Shown piece by piece: positions 25,394 through 34,758 of a DNA stretch of 64,000 nt. Source of the DNA: Hymenobacter mellowenesis (GTDB lineage: Bacteria; Bacteroidota; Bacteroidia; Cytophagales; Hymenobacteraceae); the NCBI RefSeq assembly GCF_030581005.1, contig NZ_JAUQSX010000019.1, positions 42,606-106,605 on the forward strand. The letters are read 5' to 3'. The notes below the pieces were generated by a model, which did not search any database, was not told the DNA's origin, and worked only from the letters and a program-made list of their open reading frames with translations. Each line of letters opens with the position of its first letter. Position 1 is the stretch's first letter. The position numbers and the translations under genes are program-made.

Positions 25394-27877
25394 ATGAAGA
25401 CTTTTAGTGTGTGCGCCCTGCTGGCGCTGCCGGGATTGGTATGTCTTGCCCCTAGAGCGGCGGCCCAAGCACCCGCCGGTCCACCCGCAGTTGTTGGTAC
25501 CGGCTCCCTCACGGGCATGGTGCTCGATTCCCTCAAAAAGGAACCCGTGCCCTACGCCACGGTGGTGCTGCTGCCGCCTGCGCCCAACGACAAGCCCATC
25601 ACCGGGGTGGCGGCCGACGACAACGGCAAGTTTTTGCTTAATAAGCTCACGCCCGGCCCGGCCCGCCTGCGGGTGAGCTACGTGGGCTACGGTACCCAGA
25701 CGCGCGACGTAACCATCACGGCCGGCGCCACGGCCGTGCCCGCATTCCAACTGCCCGTAGCGGGCACGGCGCTGGCTGAGGCCGTAGTGGTAGGCACCAA
25801 GCCGGTGGTAGAAGTGCGCCCCGACCGCATCGTGTACAACGCCGACCAGGACGTGACCAACGCCGGCGGCACCGCCTCCGATGTGCTGCGCAAGGCCCCG
25901 CTGCTGGCCGTGGATGGCGACGGCAACGTGAAGATGCGGGGCTCCAGCAACTTCAAGGTGCTCGTCAACAACAAACCTTCGCCTACGCTGGCCAGCAACC
26001 TGGCCGAGGCCCTGAAAGGCATCCCGGCCGAGCAGATTCAGAGCGTGGAAATCATTACCACGCCGCCGGCCAAATACGACGGGGAGGGCACCGCCGGCAT
26101 CATCAACATCGTGCTGAAAAAGGGCTCGACGCAGAAGCTGAACGGCCGGGTGAGCGCCTCGGGCGGCAACCGCAACTCGAACGCCAACGCCTCGCTCAAC
26201 TTCAAAACCAAGAAGCTGGGCTTCACCTCCTCGGCCGGCACGGGCGGCTGGTACGGACCCAATGAGTCGGTGCGCATGCGGTTTGGCAAGCAGGACAATT
26301 CGACCCTGGTGCAGAGCGGGGCCGGCAACTACGGCGGGCGCTGGTACTACGCCTCGGTAGGGCTCGACTACGACATTAATGACAAGCAAAGTTTGTCGCT
26401 GGCCACGTCGTTTAATCGCTACGCGGGCCACGACTTCAGCAACCTGCTGAATAATTTTGTGGTGCCCGGCGCGCCGCAGAGCAACCAGCTGTTCACCCGC
26501 ACCACCAACAGCGTATTCAGTGGCATCAATGGCGAGCTGACGGGCACCTACACCAAAACCTTTGCCCAGCCCCGCCGCGAGTGGAGCATTCTGGGCCAGT
26601 ACGCCAACAACAGCGGCACCTTCGGCTACGATTTAGACCAATACAAAGACTCCTACGTGAACCTGGAAACCGGCCGGGCCAGCTACCGCGAGCGCAGCCG
26701 GGGCCGCACCCCGGGCAGCGAGGTGACGCTGCAAACCGATTTCGTGCAGCCTTTCGGTGAAAAGCAAACCCTCGAAACCGGCCTGAAAAGCATCTGGCGC
26801 CGCACCGGCTCGGTGGCCAACGTGGACAGCCTGGTGCTGGGCCAGGCCGATTTTGCCCGCGTGGCCCGCCGCGCCACCGATTTCAGCTACGACCAGAACG
26901 TGCAGGCGGCCTACGCCACCTACACCAACAAGCTCACCAAGAAATTCACGCTCAGCCTGGGCTCGCGCCTGGAGCGCACGGCGCTGTCGGCCGATTTCCG
27001 CACCACGGGTTCGGAAGTGCCGCCCCGCAGCTACCTCTCGCTGCTGCCCAACGGCAACGCGCAGTACGCCCTCAGTGACAACAACAGCCTGCGCTTGGCC
27101 TACAGCCGCCGCATCACGCGGCCCTACATCGACTACCTCAACCCCTTCGTGGACCGCTCCGACCCGAACAATATTTCCTTCGGCAACCCCAACCTCGACC
27201 CCGAGCTGACCGACTCTTACGAGCTGAGCTACAACACTAACGGCAAGGCCGGCTCGCTCAACGTGTCGGGCTCGGTGCGGCGCACGGGCAATGCCATCGA
27301 GTCCATCCGCCTGCCCACCGACCGCGTGGGCGTCACGCAGCAGACCTTTGCCAACGTGGCTTCCAACGCCTATTACCAGCTCAATTTCTACGGCTCGGCC
27401 AAGCCGGCCGAGGGCTGGGATATCAGCGGCGGGCCCGATATTCAGTACATCGTGCGCCGCAGCCCGGCGCTGGGCATTGAGCGCAGCGGCTTCACGGCCA
27501 GCCTAAACCTGAACACTTCCTACAAATTGCCCAAGAAATTTACGCTGCAGGGCTTTGTGTACAGTTCGCTGCCCTCGCCGGAACTGCAGGGCCGGGGCGC
27601 GGCCAATCTGTACTATCAGATGGGCGTGAAAAAGACCTTCCTGAAAGACAAAGCCGATGCGGTGCTGAATTTCGGTTCGCCCTTCAACAACTACTGGACC
27701 TACCGCAGCACCACCGACACGCCTTATTTCAGCGAAACCAACGAGAACCGGGGCTACATGCGCTCCTTCCGCTTCAGCCTCAGCTACCGTTTCGGCACGG
27801 AGCAGCAAGGCAAACAGCGCAAGTCTATCTCGAACGACGACGTGAAGGGCGGCGGCGGCAAGCAGGGCGGGCAGTAG
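25394..27877 (+). CDS. TonB-dependent receptor, outer membrane beta-barrel family
   Basis: A protein of 827 residues. Signal peptide MKTFSVCALLALPGLVC... ends near AAAQ at about residue 25. A carboxypeptidase-regulatory-like domain follows (GTGSLTGMVLDSLKKEPVPYATV to RVSYVGYGTQTRDVTI), then the plug (VEVRPDRIVYNADQDVTNAGGTASDVLRKAPLL, GIPAEQIQSVEIITTPPAKYDGEG) and a long barrel ending SFRFSLSYRFGTEQQGKQRK. This is the OMP_b-brl_2 type, which usually has unknown ligands. The basic tail after the barrel is unusual, since most such proteins end on an aromatic residue. An AraC-type regulator lies upstream. Confidence 0.92.
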   Translation: MKTFSVCALLALPGLVCLAPRAAAQAPAGPPAVVGTGSLTGMVLDSLKKEPVPYATVVLLPPAPNDKPITGVAADDNGKFLLNKLTPGPARLRVSYVGYGTQTRDVTITAGATAVPAFQLPVAGTALAEAVVVGTKPVVEVRPDRIVYNADQDVTNAGGTASDVLRKAPLLAVDGDGNVKMRGSSNFKVLVNNKPSPTLASNLAEALKGIPAEQIQSVEIITTPPAKYDGEGTAGIINIVLKKGSTQKLNGRVSASGGNRNSNANASLNFKTKKLGFTSSAGTGGWYGPNESVRMRFGKQDNSTLVQSGAGNYGGRWYYASVGLDYDINDKQSLSLATSFNRYAGHDFSNLLNNFVVPGAPQSNQLFTRTTNSVFSGINGELTGTYTKTFAQPRREWSILGQYANNSGTFGYDLDQYKDSYVNLETGRASYRERSRGRTPGSEVTLQTDFVQPFGEKQTLETGLKSIWRRTGSVANVDSLVLGQADFARVARRATDFSYDQNVQAAYATYTNKLTKKFTLSLGSRLERTALSADFRTTGSEVPPRSYLSLLPNGNAQYALSDNNSLRLAYSRRITRPYIDYLNPFVDRSDPNNISFGNPNLDPELTDSYELSYNTNGKAGSLNVSGSVRRTGNAIESIRLPTDRVGVTQQTFANVASNAYYQLNFYGSAKPAEGWDISGGPDIQYIVRRSPALGIERSGFTASLNLNTSYKLPKKFTLQGFVYSSLPSPELQGRGAANLYYQMGVKKTFLKDKADAVLNFGSPFNNYWTYRSTTDTPYFSETNENRGYMRSFRFSLSYRFGTEQQGKQRKSISNDDVKGGGGKQGGQ

Positions 27878-27905
27878 GGGAGAGGACGGAGTGATTATTT
27901 GATTT

Positions 27906-28014
27906 AGAACGTCATGCTGAGCGCAGTCGAAGCAGCTCTACCGCAGCAGTAATCCATTCAAGAGGATTTAGTTGCGCGGTAGAGCTGCTTCGACTGCGCT
28001 CAGCATGACGTTCT
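27906..28014. repeat. Palindromic repeat, GTCATGCnGAGCG family (copy 3)
   Basis: AGAACGTCATGCTGAGCGC and GCGCTCAGCATGACGTTCT are exact arms, continuing through AGTCGAAGCAGCTCTACCGC and its complement. The loop is about 35 bp. Confidence 0.9.
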
Positions 28015-28133
28015 TTTTTGCGCAGGCCATTCCAGGCAACCCAAAAACCTAAATCGGCATCAATCCAGCGCCTATTGCCGGTTGCCTGGCCAACAGTACC
28101 TTGCACCATCCATAACCTTCTGCGAAAAAGCAC

Positions 28134-29048
28134 ATGCCCCTCACCATTACCAACCTTTCCAAAACCTACGCCAACGGGGTGCAAGCCCTCAAAAACGTCA
28201 GTCTTGATATTCCAACCGGCATGTTCGGCCTGCTCGGCCCCAACGGCGCCGGCAAAAGCAGCCTGATGCGCACCATTGCCACGCTGCAGGACGCCGACAC
28301 CGGCTCCATCATGCTCGACGAGCTGGACGTGCTGAAGGATAAGGACGGCGTGCGGCGCATCCTGGGCTATCTGCCGCAGGAGTTTGGTGTGTACCCGCGC
28401 GTGAGCGCCGAGGAATTGCTCGACCACCTGGCCGTGCTCAAGGGCATCGGCAACAGCAAGGAACGCAAGGAAACGGTGGAGGCGCTGCTCCAGCAAACCA
28501 ACCTCTGGAACGCCCGCAAGAAAAACCTGGGCGGCTACTCCGGCGGCATGAAGCAGCGTTTCGGCATCGCCCAGGCCCTGCTCGGCAACCCCCGCCTCAT
28601 CATCGTGGACGAGCCCACCGCCGGCCTCGACCCCGCCGAGCGCAACCGCTTCCACAACCTGCTGAGCGAGATTGGCGAGCACATCATCATCATCCTGAGC
28701 ACGCACATCGTGAGCGACGTCACCGATTTGTGCCGCAACATGGCCATCATCAGCCAGGGCCAGGTGCGCCTCACCGGCGACCCACTCACGGTGGTGGAAC
28801 AGCTGCGCGGCCAGGTGTGGCGCAAGCTGCTGAGCAAAGACGAAGTGGCCGCCGCCCAGGCCGAGCACCACGTCATCAGCTCCCGCCTGTTTGCGGGCAA
28901 AACGGTGGTGCACGTGCTGAGCGAGAGCCGGCCGGATGCTAGCTTCGAGGAAGTGAACCCGGATTTGGAAGACGTGTATTTCTCGCAAATCGCAGATAGT
29001 AGTGAGAAGAAAGTAGTGAGTAGTGAGAAGCAGGCGGCAAGGACTTAG
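28134..29048 (+). CDS. ABC transporter ATP-binding protein
   Basis: A protein of 304 residues. Walker A is GPNGAGKSS, the signature is YSGGMKQRFG, Walker B is LIIVDEPTAGLD, and the H-loop lies in LSTHIVSDV. It most resembles the ATPase of ABC-2 type export systems and surely pairs with the permease/M1 fusion at 29532, with which it is cotranscribed. The extreme C-terminus (SSEKKVVSSEKQ) is encoded by the left arm of a TAGTGAG-type inverted repeat, so the original end of the protein may have been different. Confidence 0.93.
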   Translation: MPLTITNLSKTYANGVQALKNVSLDIPTGMFGLLGPNGAGKSSLMRTIATLQDADTGSIMLDELDVLKDKDGVRRILGYLPQEFGVYPRVSAEELLDHLAVLKGIGNSKERKETVEALLQQTNLWNARKKNLGGYSGGMKQRFGIAQALLGNPRLIIVDEPTAGLDPAERNRFHNLLSEIGEHIIIILSTHIVSDVTDLCRNMAIISQGQVRLTGDPLTVVEQLRGQVWRKLLSKDEVAAAQAEHHVISSRLFAGKTVVHVLSESRPDASFEEVNPDLEDVYFSQIADSSEKKVVSSEKQAART

Positions 29049-29118
29049 TAGTGACAGATTAGTGAATACTTGCCACCTGCTTCTCACTACTCACTACTTT
29101 CTTCTCACTACTATCTGA
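29002..29118. repeat. TAGTGAG inverted repeat between the ABC ATPase and the four-helix gene
   Basis: GATAGTAGTGAGAAGAAAGTA at the left is mirrored by TACTTTCTTCTCACTACTATC at the right, with AGTGAGAAGCAGG / CCTGCTTCTCACT inside. The left arm is coding sequence for the ATPase C-terminus and the right arm ends three bases before the next ATG. Confidence 0.85.
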
Positions 29119-29119
29119 A

Positions 29120-29473
29120 ATGCACGACTTCAAAAATCTGAAAGTCTGGCAAAAGGCGATGGATATCGCGCAGGCTACTTATGAGCTGTGCGCGCAGTTT
29201 CCGGATGCTGAGCGGTACGGGCTGATTTCGCAGATGCGGCGAGCGGCGATTTCCATTCCCTCCAACATTGCGGAGGGAGCCGGGCGCAATTCAAATGGAG
29301 AGTTCCGGCAGTTTCTGGGCATTGCAGTGGGCTCGGCCTACGAGTTGGAAACCCAGTTTTTGCTGGCCGGCCGCCTGCTCTATCTGAATGAAGCTGAAGT
29401 GGAGCCCATCACGGCGCAGTTGGTAGAGTTGCAAAAGATGCTGTACGGCCTGAAAAACAGCCTGCGCCCCTAG
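29120..29473 (+). CDS. Four-helix-bundle protein (23S rRNA intervening-sequence protein family)
   Basis: A protein of 117 residues of the S23/IVP family. DFKNLKVWQKAMDIA opens it, and RYGLISQMRRAAISIPSNIAEG plus YELETQFLLAGRL are the conserved core. Relatives are found in rRNA intervening sequences, near diversity-generating retroelements (as Avd), and as stand-alone genes; they form basic, nucleic-acid-binding pentamers. Here the gene interrupts an ABC ATPase/permease operon and is set between TAGTGAG repeats, so it looks like an inserted unit. No reverse transcriptase or variable repeat is nearby. Confidence 0.9.
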   Translation: MHDFKNLKVWQKAMDIAQATYELCAQFPDAERYGLISQMRRAAISIPSNIAEGAGRNSNGEFRQFLGIAVGSAYELETQFLLAGRLLYLNEAEVEPITAQLVELQKMLYGLKNSLRP

Positions 29474-29487
29474 CAAACGCAGCAAAA

Positions 29488-29528
29488 ATCTCACTACTCA
29501 CTACTCACTACTGAGTACTCAATACTAA
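29488..29528. repeat. CTCACTACT repeat right of the four-helix gene
   Basis: Four head-to-tail units close to CTCACTA or ACTGAGTA follow the stop at 29473. They match the inner part of the right arm at 29085-29118 and complete a frame of related repeats around the gene. Confidence 0.65.
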
Positions 29529-29531
29529 CAA

Positions 29532-32500
29532 ATGTTCCTCCCCATCTTCCTCTTCGAGCTTAAATACCGCCTGCGCCGGCCGGCCACGTGGATATATTTC
29601 TTCCTGCTGCTCATCATGGGCGCGCTGCTGACGGCGGCGGCCGGCGGCATTTTCGGCTCCGGCGCCAACGTGAGCATCGGCGGCGACGGCGGCCATGTCA
29701 AGGTCAACTCGCCATATTCCATTGCCGGGGCCATTGCCACGCTCAGCTACTTTGGCATCCTCATCACTTCGGCCATCATGGGCAACCCGGTGTACCGGGA
29801 CTTTGAGCACCGCACGTTTTCGCTGTTCTACACCAAGCCCATCAGCAAGGCCGGCTATTTGGGCGGGCGTTTTTGGGGCTCGTTTGTGATTTGTGCGCTG
29901 GTGTTCAGCGGTATTGGCATTGGGGCCTGGCTGGGCAGCGTGCTGCCGGGCACGGAGGCCGACAAGTTCGGGCCGAACCACCTGAGCACCTACGTGTGGC
30001 CTTACATCGTGTTTGTGCTGCCCAATATGCTGCTGACGGGCGCCGTGTTTTTCACGCTGGCCACCCTCACGCGCAACATCCTGAGCACCTACATCGGCTC
30101 GGTGCTGCTGCTGGTGGCCTACCTCATTGCCCAGTCGTTTTTGCGCGATTTGGACAACATCAATCTCGCCGCCATGCTGGATGCCTTCGGCTCGAGCGCC
30201 AGCTACTACACTACTCGCTACTGGACGGCCGCCGAGAAAAACACCCAGCTCACGCCCTTCAGCCACTACATCCTGCTGAACCGGGCCATCTGGCTGGCCG
30301 TGGCCGCCGCGCTGCTGGCGTTCTGCTACGCGCGCTTCCGCTTCTCGGCCTTCGCCGCCGATAAGGCCCCTTCCAAAAAAGCCCGCCTCGCCGCATCCCT
30401 CGCCGATGGGCTGGTGGCCGCGCCCATGGGCGGGCGGCTGGTGCTGCCGCGCGTCACGCAGCTCTTCAGCCGCGGAATGAACCTACGCCAGTACTGGAGC
30501 CTCACCAAGCTGGAGTTTCGGGGCATCGTGCGCAGCGTGTACTTCGTGGCCATCGTGGCGGCGGGCGTCATCTTCCTGCTGGTCAGCGGCTGGCAGGTGG
30601 GCAAAATCTACGACACCGCTACCTACCCCGTCACCAACGAGATGGTGGAGCTGCTCAGCGGCACGTTCGCGCTGTTCATCCTCATCATCATCACCTACTA
30701 CTCGGGCGAGCTGGTGTGGCGGGAGCGCGACGCCGGGGTGGCCCAGATTACCGACGCCCTGCCCGTGCCCAACTGGGTGCCCTTCCTGAGCAAGCTCTCG
30801 GCGCTGGGCCTCATTCAGGTGGTGCTGCTGGCCGTGGTGATGGTGTGCGGCATCCTGCTGCAAACCGTGAAAGGCTATTTCAACTACGAGCCCGGGCTGT
30901 ACATCGAAACGCTGTTCGGCTTCAAGCTCATTGACTACCTGCTGCTGTGCGTGCTGGCCATGCTGGTGCAGGTGATTGTGAACAACAAGTACCTGGGCCA
31001 CTTCGTGATGGTGCTCTACTACCTGATAAGCATCTTCCAGGGCCAGCTGGGCATCAACCACAAGCTGCTCGACTACGCCGGCAACCCCTACACGCCCTAT
31101 TCCGACATGAACGGCTATGGCCATTTCGTCACGGGTTTCAGCTGGTTTAAGCTGTACTGGGCGGCCGGGGCGCTGCTACTGGCGCTGGTGGCCAACATCT
31201 TCTGGGTGCGGGGCACGGATGCGGCCTTCGTGCGTCGCCGGGCCGAGGCCAGCCGCCGCTGGGGCCGCCCCGCCTGGACGGCCCTCGCCCTGGGCCTGCT
31301 CGTGATGCTGGGCGCCGGCAGCTTCATCTTCTACAACACCAACGTCGAAAACACCTACCGCGCGCCCAAGGAAATCGAGAAGCTGCAAGCTAATTACGAG
31401 AAAACCTACCGCCGCTATAAAGACCTGGCCCAGCCCCGCCTCGTGGCCGTGAACCTGAAAACCGACCTTTACCCCGCCACCCGGCAGGTCCACATCGAAG
31501 GCAGCTTCTGGCTGAAAAACCGCCACGCCACGCCGCTCGATACCATCATCGTCAACGTGCCCTCGGCGGCGCGGGTGCGCAAGCTGGAGCTTGGCCGCCC
31601 CGCCACCCTGGTGCTGAATGATACTACCGTCGACCTGCGCTTCTACCGCCTGGCCCAGCCCTTGGCGCCCGGCGACTCGGTGGAAATGACCGCCGTGCTC
31701 GACTTCGGTGAAAAGGGCTTCCCCAACTCCGGCTCCAACACCGACATCGTGCAGAACGGCATCTTCATGAACAGCGCCTCCTACCTGCCCGGCATCGGCT
31801 ACCAGGAGCAGGGCGAGCTGGGCCAGGACGACGTGCGCAAGCGCAACGGCCTCAAGCCCAAAGACCGCCAGGCCCCCGCCACCGATATGAAGGCCCGCCA
31901 GAACACCGGCCTGGCCCAGGACGCCGACTGGATTCGCTTCGAAACCATCCTCAGCACCAGCGCCGACCAGCTGGCCGTGGCCCCCGGCCGCTTGCTCAAG
32001 GACTGGACGACGGGCAACCGCCGCTACTTCCACTACAAGATGGAGCAGCCCATGCTCAACTTCTACACCTTCCTCTCGGCTCGTTATAAGGTATATAAAG
32101 ACCAGTGGACGGACTCAGCTGGCCAGCGCGTGGTGCCCATCGAAATCTACTACCAGCCCGGCCACGAGTATAACCTCAAGCGCATGGCCCAGGCCGTAAA
32201 GGAGTCGTTTGCCTACTATACGAAGAACTTCGGGCCCTACCAGCACCCACAAGTCCGCATTCTGGAATTTCCGAAGTACGCCAGCTTCGCGCAGAGCTTT
32301 GCCGGCACCATTCCCTTCTCCGAGGGCATCGGCTTCATTGCCAAAGTCGACCCCAACGACCCCGAGGACGTGGACTATCCCTTCTACGTGACGGCCCACG
32401 AAGTGGCGCACCAGTGGTGGGGCCATCAGGTGGTGGGCGCCGACGTGCAGGGCGGCACCATGCTCATCGAAACCATGGCCCAATATTCGGCCCTGATGGT

Positions 32501-33179
32501 GATGAAGCATCACTACGGCGCCTACACCATGGGCAAATTCCTGGACTACGAGCTGAACAGCTACCTCAACGGCCGGGCCTTCGAGCAGAAAAAGGAAGTG
32601 CCGCTGGCCAAGGTCGAAAACCAGGGCTACATCCACTACCGCAAGGGCTCGGTGGTGATGTATGCGCTGCAGGACTACATCGGCGAGGCCAACGTGAACA
32701 AGGCCCTGCACAGCTTCCTGGAGCAGCACAAGTACGAAACCGCGCCTTACTCCACCGCCCCGCAGCTGGTGGCCGAGTTCCGCAAAGTGACGCCCGACTC
32801 GCTCCAGAACATGGTCACGGACCTGTTCGACCGCATCACGCTCTACGAAAACCGCCTCACCGACGCCTCCGTGAAGAAGCTGCCCAACGGCCAGTTCCGC
32901 GTCAGCATGACCGTGCAAAGCAAGAAGCTGGTGGCCGACAGCCTCGGCACCGAGCGCCCCGGCCCCGAAAACGACTACCTGCCCGTGGCCATCTTCCCCG
33001 CCCTCGGCCCCGACAAAAAGCCCGTGCCGCCGCTGCTGCTCACCAAGCGCCGCTTCCACGCCGGCACCAACAAGCTGGAGTTCACCGTCGCCAAAGAGCC
33101 CGCCAAAGTCGCCATCGACCCCTACCACGAGTTCGTCGACCGCGTGCAGCAGGACAACAGCAAGGAGGTGAAGCTGTAA
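29532..33179 (+). CDS. ABC transporter permease fused to M1 family aminopeptidase
   Basis: A protein of 1215 residues. The N-terminal half (about 1-600) has two sets of ABC-2 permease helices. The C-terminal half (about 640-1215) is a periplasmic M1-type metallopeptidase with the zinc motif HEVAHQWWGH starting at residue 956 and the third ligand Glu at 980; the spacer is 19 residues, as in this permease-linked branch, rather than the classical 18. The gene follows its ATPase, with a four-helix gene between. Such fusions are common in Bacteroidota and may couple export with trimming of a peptide, but substrate and direction are unknown. Confidence 0.93.
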   Translation: MFLPIFLFELKYRLRRPATWIYFFLLLIMGALLTAAAGGIFGSGANVSIGGDGGHVKVNSPYSIAGAIATLSYFGILITSAIMGNPVYRDFEHRTFSLFYTKPISKAGYLGGRFWGSFVICALVFSGIGIGAWLGSVLPGTEADKFGPNHLSTYVWPYIVFVLPNMLLTGAVFFTLATLTRNILSTYIGSVLLLVAYLIAQSFLRDLDNINLAAMLDAFGSSASYYTTRYWTAAEKNTQLTPFSHYILLNRAIWLAVAAALLAFCYARFRFSAFAADKAPSKKARLAASLADGLVAAPMGGRLVLPRVTQLFSRGMNLRQYWSLTKLEFRGIVRSVYFVAIVAAGVIFLLVSGWQVGKIYDTATYPVTNEMVELLSGTFALFILIIITYYSGELVWRERDAGVAQITDALPVPNWVPFLSKLSALGLIQVVLLAVVMVCGILLQTVKGYFNYEPGLYIETLFGFKLIDYLLLCVLAMLVQVIVNNKYLGHFVMVLYYLISIFQGQLGINHKLLDYAGNPYTPYSDMNGYGHFVTGFSWFKLYWAAGALLLALVANIFWVRGTDAAFVRRRAEASRRWGRPAWTALALGLLVMLGAGSFIFYNTNVENTYRAPKEIEKLQANYEKTYRRYKDLAQPRLVAVNLKTDLYPATRQVHIEGSFWLKNRHATPLDTIIVNVPSAARVRKLELGRPATLVLNDTTVDLRFYRLAQPLAPGDSVEMTAVLDFGEKGFPNSGSNTDIVQNGIFMNSASYLPGIGYQEQGELGQDDVRKRNGLKPKDRQAPATDMKARQNTGLAQDADWIRFETILSTSADQLAVAPGRLLKDWTTGNRRYFHYKMEQPMLNFYTFLSARYKVYKDQWTDSAGQRVVPIEIYYQPGHEYNLKRMAQAVKESFAYYTKNFGPYQHPQVRILEFPKYASFAQSFAGTIPFSEGIGFIAKVDPNDPEDVDYPFYVTAHEVAHQWWGHQVVGADVQGGTMLIETMAQYSALMVMKHHYGAYTMGKFLDYELNSYLNGRAFEQKKEVPLAKVENQGYIHYRKGSVVMYALQDYIGEANVNKALHSFLEQHKYETAPYSTAPQLVAEFRKVTPDSLQNMVTDLFDRITLYENRLTDASVKKLPNGQFRVSMTVQSKKLVADSLGTERPGPENDYLPVAIFPALGPDKKPVPPLLLTKRRFHAGTNKLEFTVAKEPAKVAIDPYHEFVDRVQQDNSKEVKL

Positions 33180-33194
33180 GCAGGTAATAACAAG

Positions 33195-33299
33195 GACGTC
33201 ATGCAGAGCGCAGCGAAGCATCTCGCGTGTGGTAGTAATTCATCTACTCTCACGACGGAGATGATTCGGCTACGCGGACGCCAGATGAGCATGACGTTC
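33195..33299. repeat. Palindromic repeat, GTCATGCnGAGCG family (copy 4, degenerate)
   Basis: GGACGTCATGCAGAGCGCAG is intact on the left. The right arm is broken into CGGCTACGCGGACGCCAGATG and GAGCATGACGTTC, so this copy seems to be decaying. Confidence 0.7.
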
Positions 33300-33321
33300 A
33301 TAAAAGGTGGTAATGCCCAAC

Positions 33322-33357
33322 GAAAAAGCCCCGGCCAACCGGTCGGGGCTTTTTCAT
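33322..33357. terminator. Bidirectional terminator
   Basis: GAAAAAGCCCCGGCC and GGTCGGGGCTTTTTC form a stem over a four-base loop, with A and T tracts on both sides, between the convergent permease fusion and secreted-protein genes. Confidence 0.85.
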
Positions 33358-33376
33358 TGAGGTTAAATTGGCGGAA

Positions 33377-33856
33377 TTAGCCTTTGCGCACCTGCTTCAG
33401 GTCGCGCTTTACTTGCTTTTGAGCGGTTTTGAGGTACTTCTTGAGCTGCTGCTTGCGCGACACCACAATCACCCGGGCATTGGTCAAGCTCACCGTCGAT
33501 TCTTCTGAGCTAGCGTTGAGCGTCATTTTTTCATCGGCGTAGCCCGCGTAGGTGACCACGGCGGCCAAGGCGCCGGCATTGGCCGGCACGGTGAATTCAA
33601 ATTCGCCGTCGGCATTGGTCACGGCCATTTGCTTGGTGCCGGTGAGGATAACCACGGCGCCGGGCAGCGGGCCGGCAGGGTTGGTGATTTTGCCGGCTAG
33701 CACCACTTTTTCCGTCGAGGCGCTGGTGGGCGTCGGTTCCGTCCTGGCCGATGCGAAGGCCGTGTTGCTGGCATACACCTGGGCTTGGGCGAAGTGAGTG
33801 GTCAGGCTGGCAGCGAAAGTCAGGAGAGAGGCGAGCAGGAAAAAAGAGGAGCGCAT
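33377..33856 (-). CDS. Small secreted carboxypeptidase-regulatory-like domain protein
   Basis: A protein of about 159 residues with signal peptide MRSSFFLLASLLTFAASLT ending near AQAQ. One carboxypeptidase-regulatory-like domain follows: VVLAGKITNPAGPLPGAVVIL, AVTNADGEFEFTVP and VTYAGYADEKMTL. The tail is strongly basic (RKQQLKKYLKTAQKQVKRDLK). The domain type usually forms the N-terminus of TonB receptors or binds carbohydrate; here it stands alone. A similar protein is encoded at 34125-34559. Confidence 0.75.
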   Translation of the reverse strand: MRSSFFLLASLLTFAASLTTHFAQAQVYASNTAFASARTEPTPTSASTEKVVLAGKITNPAGPLPGAVVILTGTKQMAVTNADGEFEFTVPANAGALAAVVTYAGYADEKMTLNASSEESTVSLTNARVIVVSRKQQLKKYLKTAQKQVKRDLKQVRKG

Positions 33857-34026
33857 GAGCAGGAAAAAGGGGCGGTGATTGTTTCGCCGTTGTTGAATGA
33901 TACAAATGTAGACTTGCACCCAACCCGGTCTTTTGGGGCTTCGTCCAACGATGGGAATTAGCCGGTGAATGCCTCCTTTTTACTAGCCAGTAGAATAGAC
34001 TGCTTTTTGAAGCCAGCAAACAAATA

Positions 34027-34057
34027 AAAACCCCGGCCGTGAAAGGTCGGGGTTCTC
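34027..34057 (-). terminator. Terminator-like hairpin after the second secreted-domain gene
   Basis: AAAAACCCCGGCC and GGTCGGGGTT pair over a six-base loop. On the minus strand the 3' arm ends in a T tract, about 70 bases after the stop at 34125. Confidence 0.7.
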
Positions 34058-34124
34058 AGTTTGGGACTGGGTATGCAGAAAGGGAGGTGGTGCTTGAATG
34101 CCGTTTTTGGCGGCGGCAGAAGCG

Positions 34125-34559
34125 TTATTGAGCGGCTTGGGCCATCGTAGCGTTCTTGGTTTTTAGTAAATAGATGGACCCCATGGCCTGCACGGGAGCC
34201 AACGTCAGCGTTTGGTCAGGCAAGCCGCCGTAGCCGCAGATAAGCTGCACGGTTTGGGCATCGGCCGGTACCTGCAGCTCAAATTCTCCTTCGGCGTTGG
34301 TAACGGCAATGGTGCGGCTGCCCTGCAGCCATACGGTGGCACCCGGCAGGGCACCTCGCTCGTTTTGAATCACGCCGTGCACCATTTTCATCGCCGGCTT
34401 CACGGCTGGTTTGCCCACTTCGGGGTCAGAATCGACGGCGGTTTCAGCGGGCTGCGGCGTGTGGTTGTAAGCCAGTTGCGCGCGGCCTGGAAGCGACGTC
34501 AGTAGCAGGGCAATGGCTACGACAACAGTTGAAAAGCGGAGGTGGGCGGCGTGTTGCAT
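34125..34559 (-). CDS. Small secreted carboxypeptidase-regulatory-like domain protein, paralogue
   Basis: A protein of 144 residues. Signal peptide MQHAAHLRFSTVVVAIALLL ends near GRAQ. The domain VHGVIQNERGALPGATVWL, IAVTNAEGEFELQVPADAQ, ICGYGGLPDQTLTL aligns with the protein encoded 270 bp downstream, so the two probably arose by duplication. It lacks that protein's basic tail. The AT-rich gap 34560-34758 upstream holds nothing else recognisable. Confidence 0.75.
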   Translation of the reverse strand: MQHAAHLRFSTVVVAIALLLTSLPGRAQLAYNHTPQPAETAVDSDPEVGKPAVKPAMKMVHGVIQNERGALPGATVWLQGSRTIAVTNAEGEFELQVPADAQTVQLICGYGGLPDQTLTLAPVQAMGSIYLLKTKNATMAQAAQ

Positions 34560-34758
34560 TAATACAAGTATTAATTGAATGATGCAAACGTACAACATTT
34601 TACAACACTTTTACAAATTTCCCTCCCGTTTTTTTTACTTAAATTCTGAGTTTAAAACAATAAATGAGCATCTGAAAATTGAAAAAAGTCCAAAATGCTT
34701 CCAACGTGGTCAGAATCATTCTGGACTCGCAAGCGTGACATTCAATAGTTTACAACTG

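Noticed and set aside
29120..29473. Diversity-generating retroelement accessory gene (avd)
   Set aside because: The protein family fits, but no reverse transcriptase, template repeat or variable repeat lies nearby.
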